DNA of 7,510 nucleotides from Treponema sp. (GTDB lineage: Bacteria > Spirochaetota > Spirochaetia > Treponematales > Treponemataceae), in assembly GCA_017453705.1 (NCBI GenBank), contig JAFTEK010000016.1, forward strand, positions 1 to 7,510, written 5' to 3'. Positions within the stretch are counted from its first letter, which is position 1. Each line of letters begins with the position of its first letter. Shown here in pieces: positions 5,985 to 7,510 of this stretch. The translations under genes and the position numbers were made by a program. Below the pieces are notes generated by a model that saw only the letters and a list, made by a program, of their open reading frames with translations, ran no database searches and was not told where the DNA came from.

Positions 5985-6398
5985 ATGGAAAAGTACGTTC
6001 ACCGGGTTAATTATTACGAGACAGACAAGATGGGAATCACCCACCATTCCAACTACATCCGCTTTATGGAAGAAGCAAGGGTTTTCTTTATGGATCAGAT
6101 AGGCTGGGGCTACGCCAAGATGGAAGCGGAGGGGGTGGCATCGCCTGTACTGTCTGTTACCTGCGACTACAGACATTCCACGACTTTTTATGATGAGATA
6201 GAAATAGAGGTCTCCGTGCTCAAATGCTCCGCCGTCAAGATGGAGATAGGCTACAAGATGTCGAGCGGGGGGCGGGTCGTCTGCACGGCTAGCAGTACGC
6301 ACTGCTTTTTGGACAGGGATGGCAAGCCCCTGATAATCCAGAAGGCACTTCCCGGTTTTTATGCCGCCCTCACAGGGGCGATGGACAAGGCTGACTGA
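5985..6398 (+). CDS. Acyl-CoA thioesterase, YbgC/4-hydroxybenzoyl-CoA thioesterase family
   Basis: The 137-residue protein is a single hotdog domain of normal family length. The signature YYETDKMGITHHSNYIRFME (residues 10-29) contains the catalytic Asp14 and the HH-NY turn typical of the YbgC group. The rest (SVTCDYRHSTTFYDEIEIE, then KMEIGYKM) forms the strands of the sheet. Members hydrolyse acyl-CoA or acyl-ACP thioesters and are cytoplasmic; the chain length preferred here cannot be told. I prefer ATG 5985 to an in-frame TTG at 5976, because the TTG's first base is the last base of the -10 box. It is transcribed away from hpf. No terminator follows it, and the accessory patch starts just after the stop. 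Confidence 0.88.
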   Translation: MEKYVHRVNYYETDKMGITHHSNYIRFMEEARVFFMDQIGWGYAKMEAEGVASPVLSVTCDYRHSTTFYDEIEIEVSVLKCSAVKMEIGYKMSSGGRVVCTASSTHCFLDRDGKPLIIQKALPGFYAALTGAMDKAD

Positions 6399-6411
6399 CC
6401 TGACAGGGCAA

Positions 6412-6434
6412 GGCGGGGACGGCGGGGACGGCGG
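6412..6434 (+). repeat. Short tandem repeat of GGCGGGGAC (about 2.6 units)
   Basis: GGCGGGGAC occurs at 6412-6420 and 6421-6429, followed by a partial unit at 6430-6434. It lies in non-coding sequence just after the thioesterase gene. The stretch 6399-6480 holds nothing else I can support. Confidence 0.7.
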
Positions 6435-6480
6435 GTATGCAGGCTCAGTGAGGTATGGCAGGGCGGCGAGTCATATTCGC

Positions 6481-6509
6481 TTGACAACGCCTGTTGGTCA
6501 CTGTATATT
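6481..6509 (+). promoter_or_regulatory. Strong sigma-70 promoter for the putative antitoxin RNA
   Basis: A perfect -35 TTGACA (6481-6486), 17 nt, and TATATT (6504-6509) form the best consensus promoter in the window. The expected start is at about 6516. The only reading frame opened by the ATG there is six codons (MGKLRP), so the product is more likely an RNA than a protein. Confidence 0.75.
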
Positions 6510-6515
6510 TATCTT

Positions 6516-6577
6516 ATGGGGAAGCTCCGCCCCTAACTGGAGAATCAAAGGCGGCTTGGGTTTCCCTGCCGCTTTTT
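6516..6577 (+). ncRNA. Putative type III antitoxin RNA with H-type pseudoknot
   Basis: Just after the promoter, GGGG (6518-6521) can pair with CCCC (6530-6533), while CTCC (6525-6528), in the loop of that stem, can pair with GGAG (6539-6542). This gives a compact H-type pseudoknot with loops of 3, 1 and 5 nt. Type III antitoxins (ToxI and relatives) are short repeat RNAs whose processed units fold as pseudoknots that bind the toxin, and they sit between a promoter and a terminator just before the toxin gene, as here. Unlike most family members there is only one full unit; TATGGGGAA recurs after the terminator (6515-6523 and 6579-6587), perhaps a vestige of a second. The fold is hand-drawn. 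Confidence 0.5.
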
Positions 6578-6578
6578 C
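6547..6578 (+). terminator. Rho-independent terminator between antitoxin RNA and toxin
   Basis: GCGGC (6551-6555) pairs with GCCGC (6568-6572), and inside it GGG (6558-6560) pairs with CCC (6564-6566). Three A upstream pair with part of the following five-U tract (6573-6577). In type III systems such a leaky terminator keeps antitoxin RNA in excess over toxin mRNA. Confidence 0.85.
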
Positions 6579-6592
6579 TATGGGGAAAAAGT

Positions 6593-6778
6593 GTGTCCTA
6601 CAGTTTTGTTGCCATAACGGACGATTATATTTCGTATTTAAGGAAAACCGAGCCGCATGTCATGTCCAACAAGCAAGATGAAAGGACGTACCATCGCAAG
6701 TATATAGGAATCATAGAAAAACTGAATGGTTTCAGCAGCTGGAAGAGTTATGCACCAAGTACAAATGAGCAAAGTTAA
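6593..6778 (+). pseudogene. Truncated type III toxin, ToxN/AbiQ-like endoribonuclease N-terminus
   Basis: A GTG at 6593, 15 nt after the terminator U-tract and preceded by a weak GGGGA ribosome site, opens 61 codons. The product begins MSYSFVAITDDYISYLRK and continues to KYIGIIEKLNG and SYAP. This matches the start of ToxN/AbiQ toxins from memory: Tyr-Ile near residue 10, YL(K/R), an [F/Y]IGI strand, a Gly turn, then an APL(S/T)SPK segment. The distance from the first Tyr to the Gly is 35 residues, as I recall for ToxN. The frame stops just where the catalytic S-P-K would follow, and full family proteins have about 170 residues. It therefore looks like a 3'-truncated remnant; a novel short form is less likely. 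The frame is also open back to TTG 6494, across the RNA region, which I do not take as coding. Confidence 0.55.
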
Positions 6779-6880
6779 AATCCTGCTCGCCCATAATCTC
6801 GGTTTGGGGTGTGGACGGCAATCGCCCAGCATGGTTGGGAACCCCCTTCTCCCGTCTGGGGTAGGGGGCGGGCAGGACGG

Positions 6881-7184
6881 CTAGAAGCTTTTGACGACAA
6901 GGATATAATAGTTATCATTCGATGGGGCGTTACTCCACAGAACAAAGCTACTGTTTTTTGCCCCGACTACATAATCAGAACTTGAACCGCTTATAGTGTG
7001 ACTGCTGTTTGCAAGCGTCGTGGAAGTCCAATACCACTCTTCGGTTACAAATTGTTTTATCGAACATGAAGACCCCGCCGCCGAGAGGCTGGAATTAATA
7101 GTTGAGATGTTGGACAGGACAGTCTCAAGCTCAGCCTCATTCGGCAGCCGCCAGCAGGCAGAAGCAAAAACGTGTCTTTTTCAT
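6881..7184 (-). pseudogene. Broken DUF1566/lectin-like secreted protein: signal-peptide start fused out of frame to C-terminal domain
   Basis: ATG 7184, preceded by GAGGA at 6 nt, encodes MKKTRFCFCLLAAAE and then a TGA ending at 7137. These residues look like a bacterial signal-peptide start. In the next frame (7180-6881) 99 residues run to a TAG with no start codon. They include ACWRLPNEAELETVL, EEWYWTSTTLANSS and NYYILVVKSF, which are the WRLPxEAEL, YWTS(T) and final V-x-F blocks of DUF1566/Lcl-C or lectin-like domains common in treponeme surface proteins. The signal sequence codons CTG GCG GCT GCC and the domain codons TGG CGG CTG CCG are the same bases in two frames, which suggests a deletion through this microhomology. 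The product would be a 15-residue peptide, so the gene is not functional unless translation shifts frame. Confidence 0.7.
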
Positions 7185-7210
7185 CTGTAGTCCTCAACTA
7201 GTATTGCTTA

Positions 7211-7239
7211 ATCATCGCCAACATCTCACTCATTGTCAA
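7211..7239 (-). promoter_or_regulatory. Promoter of the broken secreted-protein gene
   Basis: On the minus strand a perfect -35 TTGACA (7239-7234) and GATGAT (7216-7211, 4 of 6 consensus) are spaced by 17 nt. The predicted start near 7204 leaves a 20-nt leader with a good Shine-Dalgarno (GAGGA, 7195-7191). Expression signals are intact although the coding sequence is not. Confidence 0.6.
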
Positions 7240-7252
7240 GAAAAAGTGGCAG

Positions 7253-7290
7253 GTTGACCAAAAAAAAGCATTGCCAGATATGTGGTCAAC
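7253..7290. repeat. 7-bp inverted repeat GTTGACC / GGTCAAC around an A8 tract
   Basis: GTTGACC (7253-7259) and GGTCAAC (7284-7290) are exact inverse complements 24 nt apart, with a run of eight A (7260-7267) between them. It sits between the two oppositely oriented pieces of lectin-like protein and upstream of the minus-strand promoter. It may be a regulator site or a relic of a fold-back rearrangement. Confidence 0.5.
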
Positions 7291-7362
7291 TACTGTTTTC
7301 GTGTTGATGAGACAGGGTGCACTTGGTCTGAGGCAAAGCGCTACTGCGAGCAGTTAGGTGGG
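7258..7362 (+). pseudogene. Detached fragment of a lectin-like/DUF1566 domain on the opposite strand
   Basis: After an in-frame TGA (7255-7257) the + strand encodes ARYVVNYCFRVDETG followed by CTWSEAKRYCEQLGG. The W-x-EA-xx-YC-xx-LGG block is the segment that normally precedes WRLPxEAEL in C-type-lectin-like, FGE-like and DUF1566 domains. That following block is instead found on the minus strand at 7156 and below. No ribosome site or good start codon exists (a GTG at 7282 is the only candidate). Beyond 7362 the frame stays open only because it runs antisense to trpA, and the residues lose family character. It reads as a displaced, inverted piece of the neighbouring gene or a paralogue. Confidence 0.5.
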
Positions 7363-7395
7363 CAGCAATTCCGGGCGGGTAAGACCCAGTGGCTT

Positions 7396-7510
7396 TTACT
7401 GCCCGGTCAGCTCAAGTGCCTTGGCTTTCACCGCGCTGTAGAGGGCTTCCTTGTCGTCCTTGTTCGCGCTTATCAGGCGGACAAAGACGCTCCCGGCAAC
7501 GATGGCTTCC
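7396..7510 (-). CDS. trpA: Tryptophan synthase alpha chain, C-terminal end (partial)
   Basis: The minus strand from the window edge encodes 37 residues ending in a TAA at 7398-7396. They start EAIVAGSVFVRLI, corresponding to the conserved last strand and phosphate-binding turn of TrpA (D/A-G-x-[IV]-V-G-S-A-x-V), and continue into the final amphipathic helix (DKEALYSAVKAKALELTG). TrpA cleaves indole-3-glycerol phosphate and passes indole to TrpB. The rest of the gene and any trp operon lie outside the window. No terminator is seen after the stop; debris of a lectin-like gene starts about 33 bp beyond it. Confidence 0.8.
   Translation of the reverse strand, partial: EAIVAGSVFVRLISANKDDKEALYSAVKAKALELTGQ

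Noticed and set aside
6494..6592. Upstream in-frame extension of the toxin frame from TTG 6494
   Set aside because: It would start inside the promoter spacer and read through the terminator hairpin. The family-like sequence begins only at the GTG at 6593.
6361..6681. 106-codon + strand frame across the thioesterase end and the TA region
   Set aside because: It overlaps the thioesterase in another frame, then runs through the 9-bp tandem repeat, promoter and terminator. The composition is not protein-like.
6765..6884. Small + strand frame beginning MSKVKILLAHNL (39 codons) overlapping the toxin end
   Set aside because: The start resembles some real N-termini, but there is no ribosome site, and the second half is G/P-rich low complexity over a hairpin-prone stretch. 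It is most likely chance.
7253..7290. Rho-independent terminator for trpA at the A8/T8 tract
   Set aside because: On the minus strand the T-run lies inside the inverted repeat and is not after a stem, so it does not have terminator geometry.
6881..7362. Diversity-generating retroelement target (lectin-fold variable protein)
   Set aside because: The domain type is reminiscent, but there is no template repeat, reverse transcriptase or adenine-biased variable repeat in the window.

Overview
The window looks like a chromosomal segment of a Treponema-like spirochaete of moderate GC content. This rests on gene content, not on a database match: an HPr kinase/phosphorylase next to HPr with no sugar-PTS permease in view, a short HPF-type hibernation factor, and dispersed palindromic intergenic repeats. 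The genus call is an inference.

Layout. 1-204: end of an unrecognised + strand gene. 230-310: a folded repeat element. 348-1790: a multi-pass membrane protein resembling GT87 (DUF2029) glycosyltransferases. It converges on, and overlaps by 38 bp, a minus-strand cluster read right to left: hprK (4148-3159), ptsH (3062-2796), holA (2787-1753). A second, larger copy of the folded repeat (4187-4325) fills the gap between the hprK promoter and the end of an HSL-type esterase (5222-4329). Further right come a minus-strand terminator, a second repeat family, hpf (5718-5428), and a divergent YbgC-type thioesterase (5985-6398).

6399-7395 is an accessory patch between the thioesterase gene and the 3' end of trpA (minus, 7510-7396). 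It holds the best candidate system: what reads as a type III (ToxIN/AbiQ-like) toxin-antitoxin locus. The order is a strong sigma-70 promoter, a short RNA that can form an H-type pseudoknot, a rho-independent terminator, then a GTG-started reading frame with the N-terminal signature of the ToxN/AbiQ toxin. The toxin stops after 61 codons, so the copy is probably dead or reduced. Next to it lie two pieces of a DUF1566/C-type-lectin-like secreted protein on opposite strands, one fused out of frame to a signal-peptide start by an apparent microhomology deletion.

Working together: HprK would phosphorylate Ser46 of HPr, and the cluster couples this regulatory pair to holA, a replication gene. Three protein genes (membrane protein, hprK, thioesterase) have -10 boxes 6-8 nt before the start codon, which suggests leaderless mRNAs. 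hpf, the esterase, ptsH and the broken secreted gene instead carry Shine-Dalgarno sequences.
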